A stretch of 64,000 bases of DNA from Cryoendolithus antarcticus (Eukaryota; Ascomycota; Dothideomycetes; Cladosporiales; Cladosporiaceae), in the NCBI GenBank assembly GCA_002077065.1, contig NAJO01000019.1:620001-684000 (forward strand). The letters run 5' to 3'. Below the pieces are notes generated by a model. The model saw nothing but the letters and a program-made list of their open reading frames with translations, was not told the origin of the DNA and did not search any database. The position numbers and the translations under genes are program-made. Shown in pieces: positions 12,106 to 23,850 of the stretch. Numbering within the stretch: the stretch's first letter is position 1; every line of letters starts with the position of its first letter.

Positions 12106-12961
12106 ATGCTCCGCTCCGCCCTCCTTACAACACTTGTCGCCGCCCTCTCCCCCTTCGCTCTTGGCGACGTTGAGTTTGTCACTCCCGCTGCTGGAGGGAC
12201 GCTAGCTGCTGGAGCAGTCTCCATCACATGGAAGGATTCCGGCACCGCGCCAGCGCTGTCATTACTTGCAGGCTGGTCGATACAGTTGATGGTGGGAGGA
12301 AACACAGATGCTACATCAGTGGCAATCACATCGTTCGCGGGTAACATGGTCTCCGGCAACTCATACACGGCAACCATCCCCGCCGCAGCGTCAGGACCGG
12401 CGACCAATGGGTACTACTTAAAGATGACATCGGCAGCCACGAGTGGTGGACAGGTGATCAACTTCTCCAAGCGCTTCTCGATCTCAGGCATGACTGGTGT
12501 AGTCCCAGCAGCGGCGGCTGCAGGTGTAGCAGCATCAGCTGGCAGCCTTGACGGTCCGGCCACGATCAACTCAGTCAGCAACAACGCAGGTGGGAATGCA
12601 GGTAGTGGCGCAGCAGCAGGTGGCGATGAGTATGCGGTTCCATATGGGCAGCAGACAGGAGGAACGAAATACGCGCCAATGCAGCCAATACCGCCCACGA
12701 AGATCACCAAGAAGAACTTCACCCCATTGAACCCAACCAGCGCTGTCGTTATTGCGAGGACGAACTTGCCGCCGGCCCAGGGCGTTGTCACTACTCTGAC
12801 GCAGAGCCAGACGTTCAGTGTAGTGAGCGTGGAGAATACGGTATGCTTTGATTTCCAAATTCATGCTTCAAATCGTGGATGCGGCTGACATGTCACAGGC
12901 TGCTCCAGTTGCAGGACCTACTGGTGACATGGCGAAGTTCTTGAACCGATGGAAGGACTAG
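12106..12961 (+). CDS. KRE9/KNH1-family cell-wall beta-1,6-glucan assembly protein
   Basis: Two exons (12106-12840 and 12899-12961) give 265 residues. The 58-nt intron has donor GTATGC, branch GGCTGAC and acceptor CACAG; phase 0. A signal peptide (MLRSALLTTLVAALSPFALG) leads into a Kre9/KNH1-type N-terminal domain that starts VEFVTPAAGGTL and includes ITWKDSG. The C-terminal KRE9 part has the family motif KYAPMQPIPPTKIT and ends with AKFLNRWKD from exon 2. An Ala/Gly-rich linker separates the two parts. The family works in the secretory pathway or cell surface in beta-1,6-glucan synthesis. Length is close to yeast Kre9 (276). The ATG at 12106 was chosen because it begins the signal peptide; longer in-frame starts upstream would bury it. 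Confidence 0.85.
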
Positions 12962-13318
12962 GGTGACCAATTGGGGATCGAATGGCACATACAGGCATAT
13001 AGTGGCGTCGTGGTGATTTTGCAGGCGTTCGGGTCTGAAGCTGAGATCTTCACGGAAGACGGAGACGGGAAGGCCACATGTATTGACTTGCGACCTTGTA
13101 TCATACCATGCTCTCGCCCATGAGCATTCTCGTTGCATTACAGTGCGCTGATGCATGTCATGCTGCCTAGTCGTTATCATTATAAACAGTAGCAGGGAGA
13201 TGCATGTTCGCTTACTGCCGGCTTTCCCTGCACCCGTGCTCCATCGACTACATTCCTTATCAGACGTGATGTAGACTTACGGCAGCATTAGATCTGCAAG
13301 TTCGATACAGTACGCAAC
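12962..13318. other. Intergenic region before the aminopeptidase gene
   Basis: It holds the 3' end of the KRE9-like gene and the promoter of the aminopeptidase gene. No gene or clear element is seen. Confidence 0.4.
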
Positions 13319-14796
13319 ATGCCCAAGATGATAGCAAACCCGAAGTTGCCTTCGCCGCCTCCGGGCAAGTATCCCGCGAAAGCTCATGCGAGACGAGTAG
13401 CCAAGTATATTGCCGAGAATGGAGGACCGACTGGAGGCGTGATATGGCTCGAAGGGAGAGTAACAGCAATGGTAGAGGTGAGTCTTTCGGTCCTACCGTA
13501 GACCTCATCAGCCGGTAGTAACAAAAGTAGGATGATGATCAAGCAATGCACTTCCGTCAACGTCGTCACTTCTACTACCTCACTGGAAGCAATCTCCCGG
13601 ACTGCTACTTCGCCTACGACATAGCCGCAGACACATCGACCCTATGGATCCCGCCCGTCGACCCCGAATCTGTCATGTGGGCTGGCATGCCGCTTCTCCC
13701 AGACCAAGCACTTGCCAAGTTCGATATCGACAAAGTCAAGACCACCGACGATCTTAAATCTGACAACTTCGCCATCGGCTTGCTTAGGAAGGAGAACAAA
13801 GCTCTACTCGTCATCGGAGACCGCGCGGATCTCGCGATTTTCTCATCGCCAAACACTTACGCTCACCCGACGATCGAGACGACCCTGCTCCGGCCTGCCA
13901 TAGAGAACTGCCGAGTGGTCAAGGACGACCACGAGATCGCCCTCATTCGTCACGCCAACATCATCTCCTCTTACGCTCACGAGCAAGTTCTCGCATCCGT
14001 TCACGCTGCATCAAACGAGCGCGAGCTCAATGCTGTCTTCGTGATGCACTGCCACGCGAATGGCTGCAGAGAGCAAGCATACGGCTGTATCTGCGCCTCC
14101 GGTCCTCACGCTAGCACACTACACTACGTGCACAATGACGACAGCCTCAATGGTAAGCTGAACTTGCTGCTCGATGCGGGAGGAGAATATAGCTGCTACT
14201 GCGCCGACATTACTCGCACATTCCCACTGAATGGACGCTTCACTAAGGAGAGCAAGGAGATCTACACCCTCGTGCTGAAGATGCAGTCCGAAGCCATGGG
14301 TCTCATCAAAGCCGGCGTGCGGTGGGAAGACTGCCACATGCTCGCCCATCGTGTCGCTGCTGAAGGTTTGCAGAAGCTTGGGATCTTGGACCAAAAGTTG
14401 AGCATCGACGAGATCCTCAAATCGCAAATCACGACTCGGTTCTTCCCACATGGTCTCGGACACTACCTTGGCATGGACACTCACGACACAGGCGGTAACG
14501 CGAATTACTCTGATCCTAATCCGTACCTCGCTTACCTGCGAGTCCGCGGCACTGTGCCGGCTGGTGCAGTGATCACGAATGAGCCAGGGATTTACTTCAG
14601 GGAGTTCCCGCTTAGGCAGGAGTTGGCTGATGGGAAGTGGAAGGGAGTAGTCGAGGAGAGTGTGCTGGAGAGATATTGGACCGTTGGTGGTGTGAGAATC
14701 GAGGACGATATACTGGTCATGGAAAGTGGATATGAGAACTTGACGACTGTCAGTAGCAGCTTGGAGGATGTGGAGGGAATGGTAAATGGGGTATGA
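13319..14796 (+). CDS. pepP: Xaa-Pro aminopeptidase (M24B, PEPP type)
   Basis: Two exons (13319-13477 and 13531-14796) give 474 residues. The 53-nt intron (GTGAGT donor, AGTAG acceptor, phase 0) restores the conserved N-terminal run QAMHFRQRRHFYYLTG of the AMP_N domain. The C-terminal pita-bread metalloprotease domain has all expected metal ligands: LLLDAGGEYSCYCADITRTF (two Asp), HGLGHYLGMDTHD (His), TNEPGIYF (Glu) and VRIEDDILV (Glu). The enzyme uses two metal ions, normally manganese, to remove N-terminal residues in front of proline and is expected to be cytosolic. Length fits the fungal PEPP group. It converges with FOL1, whose stop lies 147 bp away on the other strand. Confidence 0.92.
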
Positions 14797-14943
14797 ACGG
14801 ATCCATCAGTCAGGAATCGCTCGTGCTCTTCCACCATGTTCTTGCTCCCCGTGCCCCTTGCCGCGACACTGCCTTTTCCAACGATTCTTGCGCAGTAAAT
14901 GGGTAGCAATTGCATTCGCAGAGGCCTGACAGGACCGATACCA

Positions 14944-17900
14944 TTAGCCATAATGCTGCGCGAATGGTAAACCAGGCCTCGGGGTGAAGCTGGGGTGTCC
15001 GACAGATCTTCGGCCATCTTTGCGCTGCGACCGCCACGGACTCTGTCTTGGTCTGGATCTCAGCGCGCTCGCTGCAACTACCTTTCCTTTGCGGCCCGCC
15101 GCTTGTTGTGGCGATCTGTATATCGCATCTGCCATCTTCACGACTTGGGCCATTTCAGCAACATCATGCACGCGCACGATATCCGCGCCGGCAATCACAG
15201 CCGCGGTCACTGTAGCCGCGGTGCCCATGACTCGGTCCTTGGGTTCCTTCACACCAGTCACGGTACCGATAAAGCCCTTCCGGCTGCTTCCCAACAGCAT
15301 CGGATAGCGTTTCAGACGACTGCCGAGTCCGCAATTGTACTCGGCTGTGTTCAGACCCTGCATTTGTCGGTAGCTGAGCAGTCTCAGCAGTTCAACGTTC
15401 TGCTCACTTGTTTTGGCGAATCCTATTCCGGGATCGATAATGATGCGCCATTTGCGAACCCCCGCGGCTATTGCAGCATCGATCCTGTCCTGGAGTTCTG
15501 CTCGGACGCCGGTCAGCAAACCATCCATGTAAGTGCAGTGTTCAGGACTAGACATTGTGGCTGGAGTGCCGCGCATATGCATCATAACATAGGTGCAGCC
15601 GAGACGTGCCACGGTCTTGAGCATGAGTGGATCCAATGTACCAGCAGAGATGTCGTTGACGATATGTGCTCCTGCGTTGACGGCAGCTTCCGCGACAGCA
15701 GCACGATAGGTGTCAACAGAGATGGCTATATCGGCGGCTTGGGGGAGGCTTCTGATGGCGGCTATAGTTGGTAGCACGCGACTCATTTCTTCTTCAGCTG
15801 TCACATCGGGTGCATCTGGACGGGATGATTGACCGCCAACATCGATGATGGTGGCACCGGCTGCGATATGAGCAGCAGCTACTGCCTTGATGTGAGCAAC
15901 GTTGGTGGACTCATGAGCGCCGCCGTCCGAGAATGAGTCCGGCGTGGTGTTGAGTATCGACATGACGTGCGTTCTTCGATCGGCTTTAGTCCTGTGAATG
16001 AACATCCAGTCCGATACCAGTGGCGTGACACTCTCCATCATTAACGCAGTCTTATCAATTTTATCCAACAAATTATGGGGTGTGTTCAATATCTTGGGCA
16101 CACGCAGATTGGCCACTGTCCTCAGGCTGGAGTGAGATTAGCCAAGAACCTTCAGACGTCAAGACAGGCGGCTTACTCCAACAGCGGCTTGAGCACGAAT
16201 GCGCGCTCTTGCATCAGCGCATGAGGTATGATAAGTCGCTCAGTCGACATCACCTTATCGCCATAAAGGAGAATGTCAAGATCTATGTTGCGTGGACCTT
16301 TGTCGATAAGTTTGACTCGACCATGGCCTCGCTCGATAGCTTGTAGCCGGTCGAGTAGATCCATAGGAGACAGTGTCGTCTCGATCTGATGGTGGTCAGC
16401 GACTGCAAATTTGAACATCACTACGCTGGACATCATACCTCGCATACGCCGTTGATGAAGCGATCTTGGTCCTCGACGTACATTGGCTCACTTTCGTAGA
16501 GACAGCTGGTATCGACGATGCGCATATCTGGGTCTGCGTCTATGGCACGGCACGCTTTCTCGATCTCGCCAATGCGATCACCCATGTTGCTCCCGAGGGC
16601 AATGACAATGCCACGTCTCCAAGAAGCCTTTGCGGCCCTTGCGGCCGTCGTGGTTACGACATTAAGGCTGCCCTCAATAACGTCGCCCACTACGTTGCCG
16701 CGGTCGTTGTGTAGTGAACGGTCATTCCGCTCCGATACAGTTGCTAGCGTAGATCGGATCACAGGCACGGGCGTAACTCGTTCTGCTCCGAACCTTTCGT
16801 CGTGTACAGCTTTTGTGCGAGATGACGACCAGTCTGCACTTGAACTTGCTGTGGAGCTGCCACCGAAGTGCGTGACTGGCGAAGTAGATCTCGCTAGATT
16901 GGAAGGACTTACTGCCAATGTCGCCTGCTGATTCTCGGCCATTCGAGCACGATTACGATCTCGGCTTGTGCTTGGCGGAGCGCTCTCCGTGAACATCGAT
17001 AAGGCATCGCCATCTCGGCCCGCTGGCGCGTACGAAGCAGGGTCGCCGGTCTGGCCTGGGGAAGCAGGCTTGTGCATCGCACTTGCCTCGCTTATAGGCT
17101 TAATCGTCCAAGATTCCTCCTCGTATATTGCCGTGGTGACGCGCACCTCGGACCACGATACAGAAGCTGTGTGCCGAGCATTGTCCACCAACCACAGCGC
17201 AACAGTGTCCGCAGAAGCTTGGATATCGTCGAAGACACAGCAGTCAAAGGCACTTTGCAGACCACTTCGCACGCTCAACATCAGTTTCCAAAACTCGTCC
17301 CTGGCGTTCATGCCGACACCATCGTCTATGGTCGGGAAGGCTTGACACCGCAGGTTGATTCGAGCCCCCATTGGGAAAAGCTTCCCTTGTCGATGAGAGG
17401 TCAGTCCTACTTTAAACGCGTATCTGAACTCGACATAGAGGTCTATCTGCGGTTGGTGCCCGTGCAACGCTTTCACTGTCATTGCAGGGCTACTGAATCC
17501 TTGACGTGCACCTTCGTGTAGATGAGCTGTCGGTACAAACATACTGAGAGAGGTCGACTGCAGTGAAGGAGTGTCTGTTTCTCGGCACAATCCTAGGCAT
17601 ACTGACGATAGAGTCGATAATGTGCCGACTTCAATCGCTTCAATGCGGTCGATCAGATCCTGTGGGCTTGCGAAGGCGATTTCTGAGAGGGGAATGTCCT
17701 TCGGAGCAGTGACAGTGTATGTTATGGTGGCACACCCGATCTTCTCGAGGATCGCTGGACTACTGACTTGTAAGCTGAGTGACGGCACAAGTGGATGCGG
17801 AGAAGTTCGACCTACCAATCTCTGATAAAGTATTGAAGCGCGGACGTAGAGACAGCGTGCTCGGTAATAGGATGCTGTTCCCGAGGTTCGACGACTGTGC

Positions 17901-19519
17901 AAGCAGTCTTAGTGTCCTCTCCTGGCGTGCCCAGTGATGTTATGGGAAACGACATACTTTCTCGAATTCGATCGTTGTTGTGATCGTGCAACAACGTGAA
18001 GGAGGGGGGCGAGGAGGCTCGTTGCTCCCTCGGCAGAGCCACGACAACGATGGAGTCAGTGTTTTGTGCATTACTAGTACGCATCGATAAAGTGGTAATT
18101 TCCAAGCCAGGCATCAGTTCCGACACAACTTTCAGCACGCTTTCAGCAAGAAGCTTCGGGACCGTTGTGACGTTCTCGAAATTCACGCTTCCGGAGATCT
18201 GTTCCAGTGTTGCACTGACGATCTCCGAAATGAACGTCGCGCGTGCATCGAGCGAGCCTTCTGCTGCATCGACGTTCGGGCTTGTGGGTCGCGAAGGCAG
18301 TCTCGCGATCACATCGATCTGTTCAATCTGCAGGTCCGTGGCAACTCCGTCGGTCATTGAGATTCTGCAGGTCCTATGTAGGGGGACCATCAGCGCAATC
18401 GACCAGGCACTCTGTGCGCTCGGATCATTGCGACGAAGTGCTATTGCTGTAGCCGCCAAGGCCGGCCCTCTGGTCCGGAGGGTCACCGAGAATCGCATGG
18501 GAAGAAGCACAGGACATCGTGTTGAAATCTCGTCAACACACGCTTCGATGGCAGCGATTCCACATAGTGACGAAGACTTGAAGAATCGCGCAATCACAGC
18601 AGAAAGATCGGCGGCTACCTGCGTGTAGAGATTGCTGGTGTCGGGATGCCAATGATGTATTGCGATTTCGATCTGCGTAGCTTCGACTCTATGCTCAGCA
18701 TTGGAAACCCTTCAGATAGTCAGCAAAATACAATAGCCGGACCCTTGCGCTGACTTACAACTTTGCCTTCGCTGTACAGATCTTCAAACAGTGAGCAGAA
18801 GATCCAATCTCCGGGTAGGTCTTGTGCACTGCTACCCTGGCTCGAGATTCAGATTGCAGCACAACGTTGCTACCTCGTAGCGAAAGGCACTTCGACAGCT
18901 GACTGCTTCGGAAGACAGACTCTACAGCTGTACTTGCAGCTTCAAGTAAGTCGGTGGGCGTGGCGAACGTACGCCCGTTTATCGTCAAGAGAATGCCTTC
19001 ACGAATAGCATCGTTATGCTGCTGCAGCGTGCCTTGTACGCGACTCTCGCGAACACCGTCTAATGCAATCGGCGGTTCGGGCACCACCATGTCCGGAGTA
19101 TGGAGGGATGCTTCAACAGAGAAGGTCAAGTCTAGGGCGCCGCGGTGAGTCGGAGGTAGTCCACGAATCACGCAAAGTCCATCAATCGCGAAAGTACCCG
19201 AAGCGAGGTCCACATATGGCCTTGCGCACTGCTTATCGTTGTCCCTCTCAACGCAGAGGCGGATTCCCAGACACCAGCCTCGGCCAAGGCGCTGCTCGTA
19301 CGTTGGACGATGGGACGCGGCTGGCAGCTTGGGTAGCTGGCGGTCGTTGCGGCTGAAAACTTGGAGAAACACATCTTTGGGAGCCGCCATAAGGTCCAGG
19401 ATGCGCCATGCCGCGAGGTACAGTGTGTTCAGGCGAGAACGGATGTCGGTCCCTGTCCATCGAAGATTACGAGATGTGAGAGCTGACTGGATGTCATCGA
19501 GCTCGGGTAGTTCGTCCAT
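14944..19519 (-). CDS. FOL1: Folic acid synthesis protein FOL1: divergent FolB-like region, HPPK and DHPS
   Basis: Five exons (19519-18759, 18709-17816, 17762-16439, 16385-16177, 16126-14944) join in phase to 1456 residues; the introns are 49-53 nt. HPPK begins near residue 935 (RGIVIALGSNMGDR) and includes DRFINGVCEIETTLSPMDLL and KGPRNIDLDILLY. DHPS follows from about 1110: ILNTTPDSFSDGG, IDVGGQSSRP, IVNDISAG, LLGSSRKGFIG and IVRVHDVAEM. These make 7,8-dihydropteroate from 6-hydroxymethyl-dihydropterin and p-aminobenzoate; yeast Fol1 is mitochondrial. The first 930 residues occupy the place of the FolB aldolase domains. They show only weak FolB-like stretches (for example NFENVTTVPKLLAESVLKVV) with Ser/Thr-rich linkers. 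Yeast Fol1 is about 820 residues. The 5' end is uncertain: the frame stays open upstream of ATG 19519, and a basic exon at 19865-19635 (MLKARAVRRSGRKAPRQLV) may be the true, mitochondrial-targeting start. Confidence 0.85.
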
Positions 19520-19634
19520 GGGCTCCCTCGAGTACAATTTCGCCCCATAAGCACCCGCACCAAGTAGACGAGCAATGTTCGATGAGCCGCTGAGACTAGT
19601 AAGCAGCTGCACGGTGAAGGCTTGAGCGATAGGA

Positions 19635-19865
19635 CTACCTGGGGAGGTCTAGCATGCCGGTGGTGAACTTGTGGGAGGATACTTCAGGGCGGACATGCTG
19701 CCAATGGGAATCGCTTGTCACGGTCGGAGGCAGAGTTCGCTGCGGTAAACTCCATTGCTGTGGTTCATGGACAGGTTCGGCAATCGTTTGAGGGATGACT
19801 CGCCGTCGAACTAATTGACGAGGAGCTTTGCGACCACTTCGTCGTACCGCGCGAGCTTTCAGCAT
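19635..19865 (-). CDS. Possible first exon of FOL1 (basic N-terminus)
   Basis: A 76-codon frame starts at ATG 19865 with an Arg/Lys-rich, acid-free N-terminus like a mitochondrial presequence. It ends at a TAG only 20 nt before the open frame of FOL1 exon 1 resumes in another phase. No splice pair with good consensus joins them uniquely; a donor at CAT|GTCCGC or ACC|GTGACA with acceptor GCTAG would keep phase. It may also be a separate short reading frame. Confidence 0.3.
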   Translation of the reverse strand: MLKARAVRRSGRKAPRQLVRRRVIPQTIAEPVHEPQQWSLPQRTLPPTVTSDSHWQHVRPEVSSHKFTTGMLDLPR

Positions 19866-20632
19866 CGTGCCGATTCCTCCGTCTATTTCGCACTGTCGTA
19901 TTCCCAGATGATCTGGGCCAAAATTGGATATGCCGCAGCTCCATATTCAAAACAAGGTCACAGTAGGAAGAGTCAACTCTGGTCCCCTCGTCCGTAACAT
20001 GGGCATCGAATCACTTATCCGCACTTCATGTAGGAGATGGGTGTAGAACGCGTGAAGTCGCTGACTAGAGTTCGCTCTATGAGCGGCCTGTTCCGGGGAT
20101 CGCTAGCCTGATCGAGACTCAGCTACAACCTCTCTCGCTCCCCAAACATCCACTTTTCTGATATTGCATTCGAACAACATACTAACAAGTCGTCCGTAGG
20201 CCATGGCAGTGTTGTCGGTAATGTAGCACAGCGACTAGAATTCGCTAAGGTGCTTAGAGCTCACTACAGTACGACACCAAACCTAGCCGAGACGACAGCG
20301 AGTCATTGATTTTGTAGGTTTCGCCACGCCAACACCGTCTCCCGACTGGGCATCCTTCGTACCCTGGCGACGATGCTACACCACTCCATCATGCCAAGCG
20401 CTGCGCCTAATGCGCCCAAGTCCACCAAATCCTTCGCGACTCAAGACTGTCTGGCATTGGCATGTATACAAGGCCCATGTAGCGTCGCCGACGTGAGGTA
20501 CTGTACCTATTGCTTTGCTACGCTCTTTGCTACTTCTGTTGCACCTCACTTCGTACCTCATAAGCATTGTCCGTAAGCGAGATCTCAAGAAGAGTGCCGC
20601 CCAAAGATAGATCAATCACCACCATCAACATA
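19866..20632. other. Intergenic region between FOL1 and the tetraspan gene
   Basis: This is the divergent promoter area of FOL1 (-) and the four-exon membrane protein (+). Small frames are present but none is supported. Confidence 0.4.
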
Positions 20633-21307
20633 ATGCTCTCGTCCTTTCCTTCAACCCGCACGCAAAACCACTGGCGAGGCATCACGAATCCCGCATTCTG
20701 GCTGCTGCTATGTTTTGCCAGCACGATCATAACACTCATAATCACCATCATAATCAACGCCACCGTCTCTTCGGATGGCCACAACGACTACAGTGCTGGG
20801 TACGCGCTTCTAAAGAGCCACGCTCACTGCTTCAGGTTCGAGCACTTACTCACCCAACTTTAGCACCGGTTGGACAATGATGCTACCCATGCCCGTCATC
20901 GCACTACTCTGGACATTGATCGATCTCGTCGTCTGCCGCTTTACACTTCTGCACCCGATCCACGCCCTCGTCATGTCCTTGCTACTAGCATTGGGCTACG
21001 CCGTCACCGGAGCGATCACAATCGCTATGTACGCGTATGTTTGACCCAGGTGCAGTAAGACTGAGAGTGACCGTGCTAATCAAAGGTGCAGGTGGGATAC
21101 AGATGGGTCCTGGGCGCCAGGTGTCCCTATGCTGTTTACATTTTCGCTGTAAGCCTGCCATAAGCTCAGTCGGAGAGTCTGGATCGTGAGGCTAATTCGT
21201 GGGGCAGGTGCACGATTTACATGAGCTATGCAGCCCGTGCCATCCATGCTGGGGAGATGATGTCGAAGTCCGACCGGCGCATGTCGAACCTGCAAGGTTC
21301 TGCTTGA
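20633..21307 (+). CDS. Four-exon tetraspan membrane protein (MARVEL-like architecture)
   Basis: No single frame is long, but four short exons join cleanly: 20633-20799, 20864-21028, 21092-21148 and 21208-21307. Introns of 64, 63 and 59 nt have donors GTACGC, GTACGC and GTAAGC, acceptors TTTAG, TGCAG and GGCAG, and branch CTAAT in the last two; all junctions are phase 2. The product is 162 residues with four hydrophobic segments: FWLLLCFASTIITLIITIII, PVIALLWTLIDLVVCRFTLL, ALVMSLLLALGYAVTGAITI, and GVPMLFTFSLCTIYMSYAAR. The last exon ends with a polar tail rich in Ser, Lys and Arg. Small four-span proteins of this layout are common in moulds and usually lack known function. The gene sits between FOL1 and the nitronate monooxygenase, whose 3' end it faces. 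Confidence 0.7.
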
Positions 21308-21553
21308 ATAGTATGCACTGGTGAGAGAGGTGGGCGTAGTAATGTATGATGAACGGATCAAAAAGTCGCTACAGTGGCCACAGTCGCTACGAAGAGAATC
21401 ACGAATGGCAAATAGTAATGTCTAATGTGTTACACCCCAAGTCAACTTCGGGGCTGGTATGAGCGGAGCGAACTTCACGCAACAACAGGAGAATTGAAAG
21501 ATCGAACAGACCCTTACTCAAAATGCTGCACAATAACTGTCGTGACTACGTAT

Positions 21554-22780
21554 CTACAGCTTACTCTTCCCGATAACAGCACTCGAACTGTCCGAGATAA
21601 CCTTGACAGCATCCCCAACCATCTCATCAATGATGGCCTTTGCGCTCTTCCTCTCGTTCACCAGAGCAGCGACCTTACCCATCAAGAACGGCCTCGCGTT
21701 GTCCATCGTGTCATCATCAACATCGTCACCCATCTTCTCGAGGTCGTGCTCAACCGGGATTATGCCCTTGGAAGTGAGCTCCTTGATCTCGGCTTGGCGG
21801 TTGACCTCCCAGTCATTCACGTAGGGGTTGTTGCGGATGCGGAGCGGGCGGCCGGTGAAGATGATAGTGCGGATGTTGTCATCGAAGCCAGAGGTGCGGA
21901 CGGCCTCTTGGTGGGCTTTGGGTGCGCCGGCTTCCTGTATGGTTGTCAGTATGGGTGCGGAGTGGCAGGAAGCGGTAGACGAACCTCAGACAAGATAAAG
22001 CGAGTACCGATCCACACAGCCGTAGCTCCCAGTGCGAGCGCAGCGGCAAGCGACTGCCCGTTGTACAGACCACCTGCAGCCACGACCTGAATCTGGTGTC
22101 CGAGCCCAGACTTCTTGCCCTTGACCAATGCAGCTACTGCAGGGATCACGACCGTCGTGGGGACATCACCAGTGTGACCTCCGCCCTCGCCACCCTGGGC
22201 GCAGATGAGATCGACGCCAAGGTCGAGGCACTTCTGGACGTGCTTGGGGTGACCGATCATGTTCATGTAGAGGATTCCTGCGCCGTGGAGACGGTCGACA
22301 ACGTGCTTAGGTGGTACACCGACGGCAGAGACGAACAGCTTGGCGCCGGAGTCGATGATGATCGAGACTAGTTCGTCGAGCTTGCCCTTGGTGTAGTCGT
22401 AGCTAGTACTGTCAGCGCCTATCTTCCTCTCACCAGATCCGACAGTCCGCTTACTTCGTCTTCCTGGCGCTACCACCGACTTGCGGAAGCAGCAGATCGA
22501 CACCGAACGGTGCATTCTTCTCCTTCAAGAAGCTCTTGAGCTCGGCGATCTGCTCGCGGAGCATGTCCGGAGTGTAGCCTACGCCTCCGATCACACCAAT
22601 CCCGCCGGCGTTCGAGACAGCTGCTGCGAGCTTTGGGCCGGCGGCAACGTTCATGCCGGCCAGCATGATTGGGTGGTTGATCTTCAAGAGATCTGTGGTG
22701 GTCGTACGGATTTGCTCTGTTGCCTGGTCAACTTGCTGTTCGCCATGCTGATCTGGACTAGACCTACGTGGGGACGCCAT
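21554..22780 (-). CDS. Nitronate monooxygenase (2-nitropropane dioxygenase family)
   Basis: Three exons (22780-22455, 22402-21985, 21934-21554) give 374 residues; introns are 52 and 50 nt, with phases 2 and 0. The FMN-binding TIM barrel is clear: HPIMLAGMNVAAGPKLAAAV, NAGGIGVIGG, the catalytic-region run CAQGGEGGGHTGDVPT, and the phosphate-binding VVAAGGLYNGQSLAAALALG followed by AVWIGTRF. These flavoenzymes oxidise alkyl nitronates such as propionate 3-nitronate to carbonyl compounds and nitrite, and protect cells from nitro compounds. No targeting sequence is seen, so a cytosolic place is likely. The C-terminal helical lid (KAIIDEMVGDAVKVI) is present. The gene is divergent from the small protein at 23300. 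Confidence 0.9.
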
Positions 22781-23299
22781 GGTCGCGGTAACTTTGGGAG
22801 AATGGTGCTGATTTGGGTGCTGATGGAGAGATTAATGCTTGGTGGTTTGGGTCGGATAAGAAGAGTGTCTACCAGAGAATCTACAGTACACTTGCTAACA
22901 TCGATGGACTAGCATACGGGGAGGAGTCGCCCTGCTTCACTCGCATACATCCACAGCCTCGGCTCATGACACCGAGGTAGTGCACGGTTCATGTTCATAA
23001 ACGAGCTCGTGACTTCGTGCAACGTTCGTGCATGTAGTTTTATGTATGGTGCCGTTTGATGGATTCAATGACACAGGTCGGAAGGTAGATACTCTCCAAA
23101 AGATCCAAGGCGAGTCGTCGTGGAGTCCAGACCGGGATCGGGCATTCTCTAACCGCAAACACTAGGCTGGCAGCTCCTGCGTACCTTCCTTCTCGCAGCA
23201 CAACGACAACGGGAGCATATTGTCCCATCTCATACGTTACATTAGTACCAAAGCTGGGCACAACTTAGTCCGAATCTTGCACGCCTACTGAGAGATATT
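22781..23299. other. Divergent promoter region (nitronate monooxygenase / small membrane protein)
   Basis: The stretch is 519 bp between two diverging start codons. No coding sequence or specific site is recognised. Confidence 0.4.
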
Positions 23300-23500
23300 A
23301 TGTCGATCTGGCAGTCCTATCGCAACCTCTCGATGCGGACCCGCCTCATCGTAGGCTGTGGCATCATGGCCTACGCCGGATTCGGCTTGCTGGCATCTGA
23401 CAAGGCCGAACAGGTCTTGGGCTATACTCCAACGGATGAGGACAAGCGACGCTTGCGCGAGAGCCTGCCGAAGGTGGTGACAGTGGAGAAAGAAACATGA
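23300..23500 (+). CDS. Small conserved membrane protein of fungal type
   Basis: The frame encodes 66 residues. After MSIWQSYRNLSMRTRL comes one hydrophobic segment (IVGCGIMAYAGFGLLAS) and a charged C-terminus with PTDEDKRRLRESLPKV. A short basic start, one membrane span and a charged tail suggest a small mitochondrial inner-membrane or respiratory-assembly type protein, but I cannot assign a family. The regular layout and compact spacing make it a real gene instead of a chance frame. Confidence 0.65.
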   Translation: MSIWQSYRNLSMRTRLIVGCGIMAYAGFGLLASDKAEQVLGYTPTDEDKRRLRESLPKVVTVEKET

Positions 23501-23850
23501 TCTTGCAATATGGAGCGGGCGTACCAAAACTTCCGTCGTGTTCAACAGATGCTATCAAAGACACCGAGTGGTGTATGTGTGACTCTGTAATTTGGAAGAA
23601 CAGGCTGGCGAAGATCAGAACTTTCGCACGCTGGACAGAAGCCTCCTGGGTCTGCCATGCGGCTACGAGAGACTTTCACATCAGATCGCTTTCACCGTGC
23701 TATCATCCTCTAGAGATGTCGCGCAGGACTCAGACAGCACTACCAGCGTTACACGGCTTCCTTGTTATAAAGGTGTCATTGAGCAAGCTTGATCGCCGTT
23801 CTCTACACCCTTGCTCGCAGGCTAACCTGGTACTTCCATAGCACTCTGGC
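23501..23850. other. Intergenic region, no gene seen
   Basis: These 350 bp lie between two plus-strand genes and probably hold a terminator and a promoter. Nothing specific is seen. Confidence 0.4.
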
